Source: Ehrlichia ruminantium (GTDB taxonomy: Bacteria; Pseudomonadota; Alphaproteobacteria; Rickettsiales; Anaplasmataceae). Taken from it: a DNA stretch of 64,000 bases. The notes under the pieces were generated by a model. It was given only the letters and a program-made list of their open reading frames with translations, made no database searches and had not been told where the DNA came from. The position numbers were made by a program, and so were the translations under genes. Location of the stretch: assembly GCF_009728835.1 (NCBI RefSeq), contig NZ_CP033455.1, positions 943,568 to 1,007,567 on the forward strand. The letters run 5' to 3'. How positions within the stretch are numbered: position 1 is the stretch's first letter; every line of letters begins with the position of its first letter. Below, in pieces: positions 10,360-20,649 of the stretch.

Positions 10360-10494
10360 ATGAGGCAAACCTTTCAGCCCAGTAGGATAATACGTAAGCG
10401 TAGACATGGCTTCAGGACGAGAATGTCAACGCGTATGGGTAGAAAGATTTTAAACCGCAGGCGCTCTCAAGGTCGTCGTGTTTTATGCGCTTAA
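10360..10494 (+). CDS. rpmH: 50S ribosomal protein bL34
   Basis: A 44-residue, strongly basic protein starting [19 protein letters not shown] and continuing with [19 protein letters not shown], the bL34 signature in full. The ATG at 10360 has AGAGG 8 nt upstream. Its last 10 bp overlap the start of rnpA, so the two genes must be translated from the same mRNA in different frames. The base composition of this pair is visibly less A+T-rich than its surroundings, as expected for structured, highly expressed products. Confidence 0.97.
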   Translation: MRQTFQPSRIIRKRRHGFRTRMSTRMGRKILNRRRSQGRRVLCA

Positions 10495-10853
10495 GAGGCG
10501 TAGTAACAATAAAAAGAAGAGAGGATTTTTTATTTGCAAAGCATAATGGTTGTTTTATAGGGAGTTTTGGCTTATTTCTGCAAGTTGTTCAAGAGTGCTC
10601 TGAACCTTTAGGATGTGACGTTATTAGAGTTGGTTTTACAGTCAGTAAAAAGGTTGGTAAGGCTGTTGTACGTAATAAGGTTAAGAGGCGTTTTCGTGTA
10701 TTAGCAGAAAACATTATAGCAAAGCATGCTAGGAGGGGGTACTGTTATATACTAATAGCTAGTAAAGATACACCGAAAATAAAATTCAAAGACATGTTAT
10801 CTAGATTAGTTCAGTATCTTAATACGTCCCATTTATACTCTAAAACACTGTAA
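10485..10853 (+). CDS. rnpA: Ribonuclease P protein component
   Basis: Protein subunit of RNase P, which with the catalytic RNA trims the 5' leader of pre-tRNAs. The 122-residue product carries the RNR signature in [17 protein letters not shown] and the N-terminal RREDF element. The ATG at 10485 lies inside the last codons of rpmH (10-bp overlap, different frame). dnaA and yidC, frequent neighbours of this pair in other bacteria, are absent here. Confidence 0.95.
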   Translation: MRLRGVVTIKRREDFLFAKHNGCFIGSFGLFLQVVQECSEPLGCDVIRVGFTVSKKVGKAVVRNKVKRRFRVLAENIIAKHARRGYCYILIASKDTPKIKFKDMLSRLVQYLNTSHLYSKTL

Positions 10854-10921
10854 CCAATATAATATCACCAAATAGTGCTTATAGTTTTTCAGTTTTTTTT
10901 AACTATGTGTGGGGGAACAAT

Positions 10922-12238
10922 ATGGGTATATTCAATATTTTACTGTTAATATCAGCACTTCTGGTATTATCGACAGGTGTTTATCTATCAATAAAATCAA
11001 ATTTTTTACAAATTAGAAAATTACCAGATGCAATATCATTAATTACAAAATCCAAGTATCGGGATAAATCATTCTCCATTGCAGCACTATGTACAATAAT
11101 TGGAGGAAATTTAGGAGTTGGAAATATTTCAGGTACAGCAGTTGCACTGAAATCAGGAGGCCCTGGATTTGCACTTTGGATGGTAATTATTGTAATAATT
11201 TGTTCAATAATAAAATACGTAAATTGTTACATAAGCATAGACACACGTGCTAAAGTCGATCATGGATATTTTGGCGGACACGCTATGTATTTCAAACGTG
11301 CATTTAAGACAAATAAGATGAGTATTGTATTTGCAGTACTTATCTCATTATGTGCTATTACTGCAGGTAATTTTGTACAGGTTAATTCTATAGTAATACC
11401 TATGAAATTAATAAATCAGCCTCCAATAATAGGAGGGTTATTTATGATGGCAGCATTTTTCTTTATTACAGGATTAAAATTAGAGAATGTTGCTATGTTG
11501 ATTTCAAGAATTGTACCAATAATGGCTATAGCCTATTTAATGCTATCATTTAGTGTACTGTATAAGTTCCATGATAACATAATTCCTTCTGTAAAATTAA
11601 TGTTATCTAGCTTCCTCAATTTTGATAGTTTCAAAAATGGAATGTTTGCAGCATTTATACTAGAAACACTACATTTAATTCAAGTTGGAACTTTTAGAGG
11701 TATATTTGCAACAGATATTGGGTTAGGATTAGAAGGAATTGTACATTCTGCCATAAACAGTGATGGTAAAGACTTTAAACTAACTCAAAGTTTAATATCT
11801 ATAATTTCTCCGTTTATAGTAGTGATCGTTGCAATATTTACAACACTAGTAATACTTGTCACCGATGCATGGCATGGACCACTAGAAAGTACCAACATGT
11901 GTATTGCAGCCTTTAAAGCCGCATTTAACTCACAATATGTAGATTACATAATTATGATGATTATGTTTTGCTTTTCATTTACCACTATTTTCACTTGGTT
12001 TACTTGTGCTAAAAGTAGCTTATACTACTTCACAAATGGAAAAAATAATCTACTTATTAAGCTCTGGTACATTTTATTTGTAATAATACTTCCAATAGGT
12101 GCATTATGGGAAGTTCAGTTTTTATGGAATGTAGCTGATGTTTCTATGTCACTTATGTTGATTGTCAATACTATTGCAATGTTAGTGCTATTTCCACAAT
12201 ACAAAGATAGTATTTTTAAACAGCATTTAAGTAGGTAA
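10922..12238 (+). CDS. Alanine/glycine:cation symporter family protein
   Basis: Inner-membrane amino-acid carrier of the AGCS family, using a sodium or proton gradient to import alanine or glycine. The protein has about ten hydrophobic segments, and the family hallmark is GGNLGVGNISGTAVALKSGG followed by PGFALWM. The open frame starts with GTG at 10907, but a GGGGG run at 10910-10914 lies 7 nt before the ATG at 10922, so the latter is the likely start (438 residues). For a bacterium dependent on host nutrients, amino-acid import is a plausible role; the exact substrate cannot be read from the sequence. Confidence 0.88.
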   Translation: MGIFNILLLISALLVLSTGVYLSIKSNFLQIRKLPDAISLITKSKYRDKSFSIAALCTIIGGNLGVGNISGTAVALKSGGPGFALWMVIIVIICSIIKYVNCYISIDTRAKVDHGYFGGHAMYFKRAFKTNKMSIVFAVLISLCAITAGNFVQVNSIVIPMKLINQPPIIGGLFMMAAFFFITGLKLENVAMLISRIVPIMAIAYLMLSFSVLYKFHDNIIPSVKLMLSSFLNFDSFKNGMFAAFILETLHLIQVGTFRGIFATDIGLGLEGIVHSAINSDGKDFKLTQSLISIISPFIVVIVAIFTTLVILVTDAWHGPLESTNMCIAAFKAAFNSQYVDYIIMMIMFCFSFTTIFTWFTCAKSSLYYFTNGKNNLLIKLWYILFVIILPIGALWEVQFLWNVADVSMSLMLIVNTIAMLVLFPQYKDSIFKQHLSR

Positions 12239-12264
12239 GCATCTCATAATTTCGATAGCTTAAA

Positions 12265-12309
12265 TTACTAAAAGCTTTTTCCTAATACTTAAGAAAAAGC
12301 TTTTAGTAA
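12265..12309. terminator. Perfect 17-bp inverted repeat, probable terminator
   Basis: Arms 12265-12281 and 12293-12309 are perfectly complementary around an 11-nt loop and lie 26 bp after the symporter stop. The arms carry their own T and A runs, so a transcript from either strand would form a hairpin with U-rich flanks. The next gene on the right (comEC) is convergent, which suits a two-way terminator. Confidence 0.7.
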
Positions 12310-12639
12310 ATAACCATAAATACTGTTTTAGTAAGTATTCATTACAATCTACAAAAACAAAATAAGTTAATTATATTCACATTCCTATAAAACCAACCTA
12401 TTACATCTAGTACAACAATACTTTCAAGTAGATCATAAAAATATATTCTTCTCCTAAATACAGGATCACAAAGCCATATAATAATGCAGTTAGTATATTT
12501 TGTTAACTGATAAGTCCAGCTGACAGCTCTATAGAAATAATTACCTTTCACCTGTTTCTACATTATTAGGTTTTATTACCACTTATCTAAAGACCCATTA
12601 CTTCTCAAAAATATATAAAAAAATAAAGCATATTGAGAA

Positions 12640-13145
12640 AAAACATTATCACAATATTAGACAAAACAACTAATCAATAACTTCTTTGTACCGAAAACAC
12701 AAAGTATCATGTAACATATATTCCACAAATTTCCGCACTTAATGGCAAAAATATTATTAGGATAGCAGAAAAAATAACTAATCAGTAACTTCTTTGTACC
12801 GAAAACACAAAGTACCATGTAACATATATTCCACAAATTTCCGCACTTAATGGCAAAAAATATTATTAGAATAGCAGAAAAAACAACTAATCAGCAACTT
12901 CTTTGTACCGAAAACACAAAGTATCATGTAACATATATTCCACAAATTTCCGCACTTAATGACAAAAATATTATTAGGATAGCAGAAAAAATAACTAATC
13001 AGCAACTTCTTTGTACCGAAAATACAAAGTATCATGTAACATATATTCTACAAATTTCCGCACTTAATGGCAAAAATATTATTAGAATAGTAGAAAAACA
13101 ACTAATAAGTAACTTATTTGCATTCAAAATATTAAATATCACATA
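12640..13145. repeat. Tandem repeat, period 108 bp, four good copies plus degenerate ends
   Basis: The segment CTTCTTTGTACCGAAAACAC recurs at 12681, 12789, 12898 and 13006 (with one substitution), and a decayed copy at 13113. Each unit continues through CATGTAACATATATTC and TTTCCGCACTTAATGGCAAA. The 108-bp unit is a multiple of three, so open frames run through the last copies on both strands (12850-13146 plus, 12847-13035 minus) as 36-residue repeats. The first copies carry in-frame stops, so I treat the array as noncoding. The rest of the 12239-13345 gap shows nothing else. Confidence 0.93.
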
Positions 13146-13345
13146 ATATGTAATTACCAAGCTTTTATACTTAATTTTACGTGATTAGGTTTCAATTTAT
13201 AATAATTTTACTGTCTATACTAAGGTCCATTATACTAATGCATTATTACAAGTCAGCTCACTAACTACTATACATATCATTTATCATATATTCAAAATAC
13301 AACTTACAATTCATCCTAGAAATACACAAAACCTACTACACTATA

Positions 13346-15364
13346 TTATGTATTCCATATCCTATTACGATCCAGTTTATCAATTCTTATTCTACCATGG
13401 ACCACACTAATAAAATATGGTCCATAGCTTATAATATCATTATAACTAAGATGCCGCGTATTACATACCTGTGGATAAATAAATTTCCCAAATTGTATAA
13501 CCAAATCTACATCTAGACAATTTTGTATTACATATTCAGGCTTATAAGCAATCAAAACTTTTCCTTTTCGATTATTATATATACATCCCTTTTTATTGCT
13601 CTCACAAAATAACCACTGGTTACCTTGTAAATTATGTTTTAACAGTTTTTGTTGACCGTTTTGCTTAGCCCACACCAAATTTATAAAACTTGTAACATGT
13701 GCTTTTTTGTTAACCAAATATAATTGCCTATCAGACTCTTTAACTACAATATTGTTAACATTGACCAATATATCAGGTGTAACATACTGAAAACCAAGAA
13801 AAAAACCGCATCCAATAACTATAAACCCTAAGAATCTTACATTTCCATGCCATAAACATAAAAACAAAAATCCTAATGTAATTACCAGTATAGAAGCTGG
13901 TGAAAATGCATGAAATGACAATATTAAACTATTCATTTTAGATGCACAATTGGATATATATAAAAGCAATTTTATCGGACTTTCTAATATATACGAAACA
14001 TAAGACTCCAGACCAAAAAGACTCAATACAACATATAATAAGCTCAAAGGTATAATAAAAAATGTGGTAATTGGAATTGCTAATACATTAGCAAAAATTC
14101 CAACAACAGAAAAACTGTTAAAGTGATATATAACATACGGTAAAGTAGCTAACCCTGCAATAAATGAACTAAAAACTATTGATGAAAAATACTGGAACAC
14201 ACTACCCATAACAATAAGCTTCGTAAAAATATCACAACTTGCTATAAGCGCTAACACAGCAGCAAAAGACATTTGAAAACTTGGATTAAGCACTGCTTCA
14301 GGATAAAACAACAATATAACAAATGCTGCAAGTGTTATAGAACGAAAGTTATTATGACGTCGATCAATTAGAATACTCACAAAAACATAACTTGTCATAA
14401 TAAACGCACGCTGAGCAGAAACTGGCATTCCAGCAATTAACAAATATATTAAACTTACTACAATAGCTATTACAGCAGATATTTTTTTTATATCATAACT
14501 TTCAGCTATACTTCTAGACAAAACCAATAGGTTCCTCGATAAAGAAAAAAACAAACCAGCAATAAACGACAAGTGTAATCCAGAAATAGCAAACAGATGA
14601 GCTATCCCTGCATTTCTAATATTATCCATTACATCATTACTAATTCCATCTTTCTTCCCAATTAATAACGCACTTACTATATTAGCACTTTCTCCTGTTA
14701 AATTTTTTAGTAAAAGGTCATAGATACGTAACCTAATTAATTCGACATACTCCAAGATGTTTTTATTTTTTCTTTTTTCAAATAATTCTACATCACTTAC
14801 AGTAAACCCTACCCCATTTATCTTCTTAAAATACGAAATGCGAGAAAAGTCATAAGAAAATGGTGAGACTGCGGTTTGCGGAGGATAAATAACTGCAGAA
14901 AATAAAACCCGATCACCTACTTCAATATTACTATCCCATTGAGTACGAGATATCAACCGAATACACTTTATATGATATTTAATATTTTCAACATTGCAAA
15001 TAACCACTTTTTTATGTGATTGCTTACTACTTATTTCTTTTACTATCCCTACAATATCCTTTCCATATATTTTTGTACTTAATACATTATAAGAAAAACA
15101 ATGAGCTTTTATATAAACAGTGATAAAACCTAACAATACATAGAAAATCGGCAAAAATAAAAAATGACTCTTTTTAAAAACTATCGAAACTAAACTTATT
15201 AACAATACAAAAATGATGCTTACTACAATATAGATTTGCGGTTCTTTTGCTAGAGAAAAATATATTATTATACCAACCCCTTGCAGCACAGGAATCCATA
15301 ACACTAAAGTATTCCTATTACTTTCTAGTTGCCTATACAAAAATGATATAAAATTTGAAATCAT
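13346..15364 (-). CDS. comEC: ComEC/Rec2-family competence membrane protein
   Basis: Multi-spanning inner-membrane protein of the ComEC/Rec2 family, which in competent bacteria forms the channel for single-stranded DNA entry. The 672-residue product has an N-terminal soluble domain after the first membrane segments and then the competence domain with AISGLHLSFIAG and GMPVSAQRAFIMTS, both family signatures. The C-terminal ~140 residues are soluble; the full metallo-beta-lactamase-like domain of longer ComEC proteins is not recognisable. No other competence genes are near, so DNA uptake itself is an inference. Confidence 0.88.
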   Translation of the reverse strand: MISNFISFLYRQLESNRNTLVLWIPVLQGVGIIIYFSLAKEPQIYIVVSIIFVLLISLVSIVFKKSHFLFLPIFYVLLGFITVYIKAHCFSYNVLSTKIYGKDIVGIVKEISSKQSHKKVVICNVENIKYHIKCIRLISRTQWDSNIEVGDRVLFSAVIYPPQTAVSPFSYDFSRISYFKKINGVGFTVSDVELFEKRKNKNILEYVELIRLRIYDLLLKNLTGESANIVSALLIGKKDGISNDVMDNIRNAGIAHLFAISGLHLSFIAGLFFSLSRNLLVLSRSIAESYDIKKISAVIAIVVSLIYLLIAGMPVSAQRAFIMTSYVFVSILIDRRHNNFRSITLAAFVILLFYPEAVLNPSFQMSFAAVLALIASCDIFTKLIVMGSVFQYFSSIVFSSFIAGLATLPYVIYHFNSFSVVGIFANVLAIPITTFFIIPLSLLYVVLSLFGLESYVSYILESPIKLLLYISNCASKMNSLILSFHAFSPASILVITLGFLFLCLWHGNVRFLGFIVIGCGFFLGFQYVTPDILVNVNNIVVKESDRQLYLVNKKAHVTSFINLVWAKQNGQQKLLKHNLQGNQWLFCESNKKGCIYNNRKGKVLIAYKPEYVIQNCLDVDLVIQFGKFIYPQVCNTRHLSYNDIISYGPYFISVVHGRIRIDKLDRNRIWNT

Positions 15365-15813
15365 CGTATTTACAGATAGTATATAAATTAAATAATATTA
15401 ATTTATATACTATTTTGCTAACAATATTTACAAATAACCCTTACATTTCCTACACGAATAAAACACATATTAAAGATCAGAGAAAATTTTTTTAGCTACA
15501 TAATTTACAGAAACAACATAATATTCACATTATTTTATGTTAAAAAGTCTGTTATATAAAAAACTCAAATAATATCTCTATTTTTCTACAAAGATTCCTG
15601 AATTAATAGGGTGGTTACTCAATATATTACAATTTCAGACTGATTTTATTAATACTATACCAATATCAAGGCAAAAAATATCACACCATATCCATATCTA
15701 TAATTTCTAAAAATAGCTACGTCTTCAAAAAACTAACAGTGATAAAAATACACCTTAGAAATAAACTATATGAAAAATATAAGAAACTTATGCAACTTCT
15801 ACTAAAAATAAAC
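15365..15813. other. Intergenic gap, no gene seen
   Basis: About 450 bp between comEC and pheT (both minus strand). It is A+T-rich with no recognisable coding frame, RNA gene, tandem repeat or strong hairpin. It must contain the promoter of comEC, but I cannot place it with confidence. Confidence 0.55.
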
Positions 15814-18177
15814 TTAACAAGATCTGAGAACACCCTTTAGCTCTCGACTAATTGCATCAATTATAAGATCAGAAGCACTTTTTATTTCTTGATCATTTAA
15901 TGTATGGTCAAGTGATCTAAAAGTAACAGATAGTGCAACAGACAACATACCATCACCTATATTATCTCCTTCATATATATCAAAAATCGAAATACTTTCT
16001 ATCAATTGCACATTAGTATTTTTAGCAACCTCTATTACACGCTGAATGTTTATGTTTTTGCTAATTAAGAAGGCAAAATCACGTTTTACAGACTGATAAC
16101 GCGATTCTACAAATTCTCTGCATATTAAATCAACTTTTGTGATTTGATATAAGAATACTTCAAAACAAACTATAGGACGTTTTATTTCATACAAGTGAAC
16201 AATACTAGGATGTAGTTCTCCAAAATACCCTATCAGAATATTATTAAAATATACATCTGCAGATTTCATAGGATGAAGACATGATCTAGTAGACCTTACT
16301 AAATCAATAGAATCACAATCAATATTCATTTCTTGTAAAATTCTCAAGAAATCAGACTTTACATCAAATATATCAACTACTCTATCAGTTTTATAAAAAT
16401 TACGAGGTAAGTTATTCCCATACCTCACGCCACCTACTACATAGCTATTACTACTACATACATTACTAACATTATATATTTGACCTATCTCAAAAATCGC
16501 TATTTCACTACTTCCATATGCTTGATTCTCAGATATAACTTGTAATAAATTCAACAAAACACTAGGACGCATTAAATTCATGTTACTATTAACAGGGTTA
16601 TCTATCAACATAACATCCGACTCATACCCCAACTTTTTGGCAAACTCCATACTTGTAAAGGACCATGTCACTACTTCTGTCATACCCTCCGCTAATAGCA
16701 CTGACCTTAATCTATCATGTAGATTATCAAAAGAATCAATATTAGAAACAGGTATCGGAGTCTCACAAATTTTATCATATCCATATAACCTAAGCACTTC
16801 TTCCACAATATCAGAAGAATGCTTGATATCTGACCTCCATGATGGAGGAATCATGGTCAAAATATTATTACCATTATTTCCAATAACAAAACCAAGATCA
16901 TCTAAAAACTTAAGAATCTTTTCTCGTGAAATATCAACATTTCCAACCTTTTGTACAGCATCCGGAGAAAAGTTCAAATGAATACTATCATTTACATAAT
17001 TTTGTACACCAACAATATCAGAAGGACTACCCCCACAATACTCTAAGATCATTTTCGTAGCCAGTTTTAATCCATTTTGAATAAATCCAGGATCAACAAA
17101 TCTCTCAAACCGATAACTAGAATCTGTAGATAGTTTTATTTTCCTAGAAGATAAAGCAACATCTACAGGATTAAACCATGCACATTCCAAGAAAATATTT
17201 TCTGTATCAAAAAAGCACTTACTGTATTCTGAACCAATTACTCCAGCAACACTATGAACATTATATCCTAAATCAACAGCTATAATATTTTCTTTGCCTA
17301 ATAGATATTTCTTATCATTAAGTGCAGAAAATTCTATCTCATCATCAGCTTTCTTGAAAATCAACTTACCCACTATTTTATCTGCATCATACACGTGAAG
17401 AGGCCTATTAAAAGACAACATAATATAATTTAGGATATCAACAACACATGAAACAGATTTGATACCACATGAAAATAACCATTCTTTTAACCACTTAGGG
17501 CTTTCACAGTTTCTTATACCTTTAATATATATCCCTTTAACTATCCCTTGCACTTCTAGACAGATTTCAACCGGAGAAATACAAGTATTAGCAAAAGTAA
17601 TATTACAAAAATCAACAGATTTTAATTTTCCTATACCAGAAGCAGCTAAATCACGCGCTATACCATATACTCCTAAACAGTCTCCACGATTTGGCGTAAT
17701 GTTCAATTCTACTACAGGCTCACAAAAGAAAAAATTATCCCCCACATTATATGTCTCAGGTAGCTCTATTATTCCACTATCAGCATCAATATTTTCTGTA
17801 ATTCCCAACTCATCTTTAGAGCACAACATACCATAACTATCAACTCCACGTAGCTTAGCTACCTTAATAACAACTTGATTTTTCGGTATAACAGCACCAA
17901 TACAAGCTAGTACAGATTTCATACCAACCTTAACATTAGAAGCACCACAAACTATTTGATAAACTTGATTTCCATCATATACTTGACAAATACTTAACCT
18001 ATCAGCAGCATGATGCGGTACTACATCTACAATCTGCACAACTATAAAAGGTTGTAAATGCTCTCTATAATCTACACTATCTACCTCTAAACCAATATCA
18101 CTCAATTTGGAAACGATAACATCTAAAGAAGCATCAGTATCTAAGTACTGCATTAACCAGGAAAGTGTAAACCTCAT
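15814..18177 (-). CDS. pheT: Phenylalanine--tRNA ligase beta subunit
   Basis: Beta chain of the (alpha-beta)2 enzyme that charges tRNA-Phe. The product (787 residues from the ATG at 18177) begins MRFTLSWLMQYLDTD, then has the EMAP/OB-type tRNA-binding domain (about residues 40-150, with HHAADRLSICQV), the B3/B4 editing region, the B5 domain and a C-terminal anticodon-binding domain with YQSVKRDFAFLI. The frame is open seven codons further upstream but MRFTLSW is the family start. It follows rplQ by 89 bp. The alpha subunit gene pheS is not in this window, which is unlike the usual pheST operon. Confidence 0.95.
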   Translation of the reverse strand: MRFTLSWLMQYLDTDASLDVIVSKLSDIGLEVDSVDYREHLQPFIVVQIVDVVPHHAADRLSICQVYDGNQVYQIVCGASNVKVGMKSVLACIGAVIPKNQVVIKVAKLRGVDSYGMLCSKDELGITENIDADSGIIELPETYNVGDNFFFCEPVVELNITPNRGDCLGVYGIARDLAASGIGKLKSVDFCNITFANTCISPVEICLEVQGIVKGIYIKGIRNCESPKWLKEWLFSCGIKSVSCVVDILNYIMLSFNRPLHVYDADKIVGKLIFKKADDEIEFSALNDKKYLLGKENIIAVDLGYNVHSVAGVIGSEYSKCFFDTENIFLECAWFNPVDVALSSRKIKLSTDSSYRFERFVDPGFIQNGLKLATKMILEYCGGSPSDIVGVQNYVNDSIHLNFSPDAVQKVGNVDISREKILKFLDDLGFVIGNNGNNILTMIPPSWRSDIKHSSDIVEEVLRLYGYDKICETPIPVSNIDSFDNLHDRLRSVLLAEGMTEVVTWSFTSMEFAKKLGYESDVMLIDNPVNSNMNLMRPSVLLNLLQVISENQAYGSSEIAIFEIGQIYNVSNVCSSNSYVVGGVRYGNNLPRNFYKTDRVVDIFDVKSDFLRILQEMNIDCDSIDLVRSTRSCLHPMKSADVYFNNILIGYFGELHPSIVHLYEIKRPIVCFEVFLYQITKVDLICREFVESRYQSVKRDFAFLISKNINIQRVIEVAKNTNVQLIESISIFDIYEGDNIGDGMLSVALSVTFRSLDHTLNDQEIKSASDLIIDAISRELKGVLRSC

Positions 18178-18266
18178 AAAAAAACTAATACTTAACAACT
18201 ATAAACTTGAGCCAAACTAAGCACACATATTAAAATAAAATATGCTTAATCATTTTTTAACTACAC

Positions 18267-18653
18267 CTAAGATTGAGATACTATTTGCCTATCAACAAGT
18301 TCTATAATTGCTATAGGAGCACAGTCACCTTTACGGAAACCATTTTTCATAATTCTAGTATAGCCACCATTTCTGCTTTTGTAACGGACTGACAACACAT
18401 TCATCAACTTATCGGAAGCATCAATGTTTCTGAGCTTAGATATTAACAATCTTTTCCCATACACTAAGTTCTTCTCTTTATATACTTTACCAATAGTAAT
18501 CAATTTTTCTACATAAGGACGTAGCTCCTTAGCTTTAGGTAAAGTAGTAGTAATTCTCTCATGCTTAATTAAAGATATAGACAAATTTAACAGCATAGAC
18601 ATTCTATGAGCACTAGTACGAGAGAACTTCCTATGAGCAACACGATGCCTCAT
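18267..18653 (-). CDS. rplQ: 50S ribosomal protein bL17
   Basis: 128 residues with the bL17 start [17 protein letters not shown] and the [16 protein letters not shown] segment. Last gene of the alpha-type cluster, 15 bp after rpoA, as in most bacteria. It borders the 50S polypeptide exit tunnel. Confidence 0.96.
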   Translation of the reverse strand: MRHRVAHRKFSRTSAHRMSMLLNLSISLIKHERITTTLPKAKELRPYVEKLITIGKVYKEKNLVYGKRLLISKLRNIDASDKLMNVLSVRYKSRNGGYTRIMKNGFRKGDCAPIAIIELVDRQIVSQS

Positions 18654-18668
18654 AATATAACCTCACTT

Positions 18669-19793
18669 TTATTCTTCACTATATTGTTTACTTAAACTCT
18701 CAATGGATTCAGGAGGCCAATTCGCAATTTTCATCCCTAAATGCAAATTCATACTTGCCAAAAGCTCATTAATCTCATTAAGTGATTTCCTACCAAAATT
18801 TGGAGTTCTTAACATATCAGATTCAGTTTTTTGTACTAAATCCCCTATATAGGTAATATTATCATTCTTCAAGCAATTATATGATCTAACCGAAAGCTCT
18901 AACTCATCAACCTTACGTAATAAATTAGAATCATAAGGTAATACATCCTTAGTATCAACTTTCTGACGAGGTTCATCAGTTTCATCAAAATTAATAAACT
19001 GTTGAAACTGATCTTGTAAGATTCTTGCAGCTAAAGCAACAGCTTCATCAGGTAAAATAGAATGATCTGTTTCTACAGACATAATCAATCTGTCATAATC
19101 TGTGAATTGACCAATACGACTACTTTCAACTTTAAAAGATGCTTTCTTTATTGGACTATAAAGAGCATTAGTAGCAATAAAATTCACAGGAACATCATTT
19201 AATCCAAATTTATTAATTGACTTACGTTTTACAGCAGGAACATAACCCTTCCCAGAATTAACATACATCTTTATATTAAAATCAACATCCTGGTCCAATG
19301 TACAAATCAATAAATCCTTATTTAAAATAGTACAATCAGGAGTATCAGCTATCATTCCAGATCTTACCTCACATGGTCCTTTTACCTTAAGAGATAACAC
19401 CTTATTATCCATACCAGAAAGCTTCAAACGCATCATACTGATATTTAGTAGGATATCTGTAACATCCTCCCTAACCCCAGAAATCGAAGTAAATTCATGA
19501 AGAACATTTTCTATTTCAACACCATAAACTGCAAAACCACGTAAAGAAGACATCATAACTCTTCTCAAAGCATTACCTAAAGTTAATGCAAAACCACTTT
19601 CAAGGGGCTCAATAATTAAATCTGCTTTATTTAAAGAATTACCATGGTTAATCACCTTGATAGAAGAAGGCTTAGTTAGCTTACTCCAATGGTCACTCAT
19701 TGATATACGCCCTACATCATTAGAGTACGGACTACCTACTGCCATATAACCCGATTCTTGAGCAACAGAACTAGAATCCTCATCAAAAATCAC
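18669..19793 (-). CDS. rpoA: DNA-directed RNA polymerase subunit alpha
   Basis: Scaffold for RNA polymerase assembly. The N-terminal dimerisation domain includes [20 protein letters not shown], and the C-terminal domain that contacts UP elements and activators includes [14 protein letters not shown] and [13 protein letters not shown]. The frame gives 374 residues from a GTG at 19793 that has GAGG 7 nt upstream. The usual alphaproteobacterial start corresponds to the ATG at 19700 ([11 protein letters not shown], 343 residues), which has a weaker AGGG. I favour 19793 because of the ribosome site, giving an unusual 31-residue leader. Lies between rpsK and rplQ. Confidence 0.95.
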   Translation of the reverse strand: MIFDEDSSSVAQESGYMAVGSPYSNDVGRISMSDHWSKLTKPSSIKVINHGNSLNKADLIIEPLESGFALTLGNALRRVMMSSLRGFAVYGVEIENVLHEFTSISGVREDVTDILLNISMMRLKLSGMDNKVLSLKVKGPCEVRSGMIADTPDCTILNKDLLICTLDQDVDFNIKMYVNSGKGYVPAVKRKSINKFGLNDVPVNFIATNALYSPIKKASFKVESSRIGQFTDYDRLIMSVETDHSILPDEAVALAARILQDQFQQFINFDETDEPRQKVDTKDVLPYDSNLLRKVDELELSVRSYNCLKNDNITYIGDLVQKTESDMLRTPNFGRKSLNEINELLASMNLHLGMKIANWPPESIESLSKQYSEE

Positions 19794-19824
19794 AATAGAA
19801 CCTCACACATTACTATAAATATAA

Positions 19825-20208
19825 TTAAACTCTGCGTCTTCCTGGAAGCTTACATCCATTATGTGGAAGCTTCGTAGTATCTTTAATAGAAGTAACATTT
19901 AAATTACAAGCTTGGACAGCCCTAATAGCCGCTTCTCTACCTGCACCAGGACCTGAAACTTTAATAGATACGGTTTTCATTCCGTTCTGTTCAACAACTG
20001 TCCTAACAGCATGACCTGCTGTTTCTTGTGCTGCATAAGGAGTTGCTTTTTTAGATCCCTTAAAACCATATGCTCCAGCAGAAGTAGATACTAATGAATG
20101 TCCTTGTTGGTCAGTAATAGTCACAATTATATTATTATAAGTAGCATGAATATGGACAACCCCAACTACAACATTCCTTTTTTTCTTCTTATTATATGTT
20201 ACACTCAT
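19825..20208 (-). CDS. rpsK: 30S ribosomal protein uS11
   Basis: 127 residues. Signature segments are [31 protein letters not shown] and the C-terminal [13 protein letters not shown]. It forms part of the 30S platform and contacts the Shine-Dalgarno helix. It lies 11 bp after rpsM and 31 bp before rpoA. Confidence 0.97.
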   Translation of the reverse strand: MSVTYNKKKKRNVVVGVVHIHATYNNIIVTITDQQGHSLVSTSAGAYGFKGSKKATPYAAQETAGHAVRTVVEQNGMKTVSIKVSGPGAGREAAIRAVQACNLNVTSIKDTTKLPHNGCKLPGRRRV

Positions 20209-20219
20209 AATATACCTTG

Positions 20220-20591
20220 TTATTTTTTCTTAGCAGCAACTGGCAACCTTGACCTACCTTTACGAGTTTTAGCATTAGTATGAGTCCTCTGTCCACGGAC
20301 AGGTAACCCCCTTCTATGCCTTAACCCTCTATAACACCCGATATCAGTCAAGAACTTAATATTCATACTAACTTCTTTTCTTAAATCTCCTTCTACTATA
20401 TAATTTTCTCTAATAAAATTCCTAATTTTAATAATTTCATCATCACTTAAATTTACAACTCTAACATTATGATCAATATTACAACCCTCACAAATCTTAT
20501 TAGCTAAAGATATACCAATGCCATATATATAAGTCAAAGCAATAACTACACGCTTATTTGTAGGAATATTAACTCCAGCTATACGTGCCAC
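20220..20591 (-). CDS. rpsM: 30S ribosomal protein uS13
   Basis: 123 residues from the GTG start at 20591 ([20 protein letters not shown] follows the initiator). A strong GGAGG lies 7 nt upstream of this GTG and decides the start. The longer frame reaching 20657 adds residues with no family match. The C-terminal [18 protein letters not shown] block is the uS13 signature. It sits in the 30S head and contacts the P-site tRNA. Confidence 0.96.
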   Translation of the reverse strand: MARIAGVNIPTNKRVVIALTYIYGIGISLANKICEGCNIDHNVRVVNLSDDEIIKIRNFIRENYIVEGDLRKEVSMNIKFLTDIGCYRGLRHRRGLPVRGQRTHTNAKTRKGRSRLPVAAKKK

Positions 20592-20649
20592 TAACTTTCC
20601 TCCACAAGATAATAAATGTCTTGTAATATAGCAAATTTGTAAATTAACG

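Noticed and set aside
12342-12551. 69-codon minus-strand frame after the symporter
   Set aside because: No ribosome site, no family-like features, and composition like the surrounding noncoding DNA.
12847-13146. Repeat peptides on both strands of the 108-bp array
   Set aside because: Open only because the unit is a multiple of three; earlier units contain stops and there is no ribosome site.
13470-13478. TGTGGATAA, a DnaA-box-like sequence
   Set aside because: A single site inside comEC coding sequence without neighbouring boxes; no sign of a replication origin in the window.
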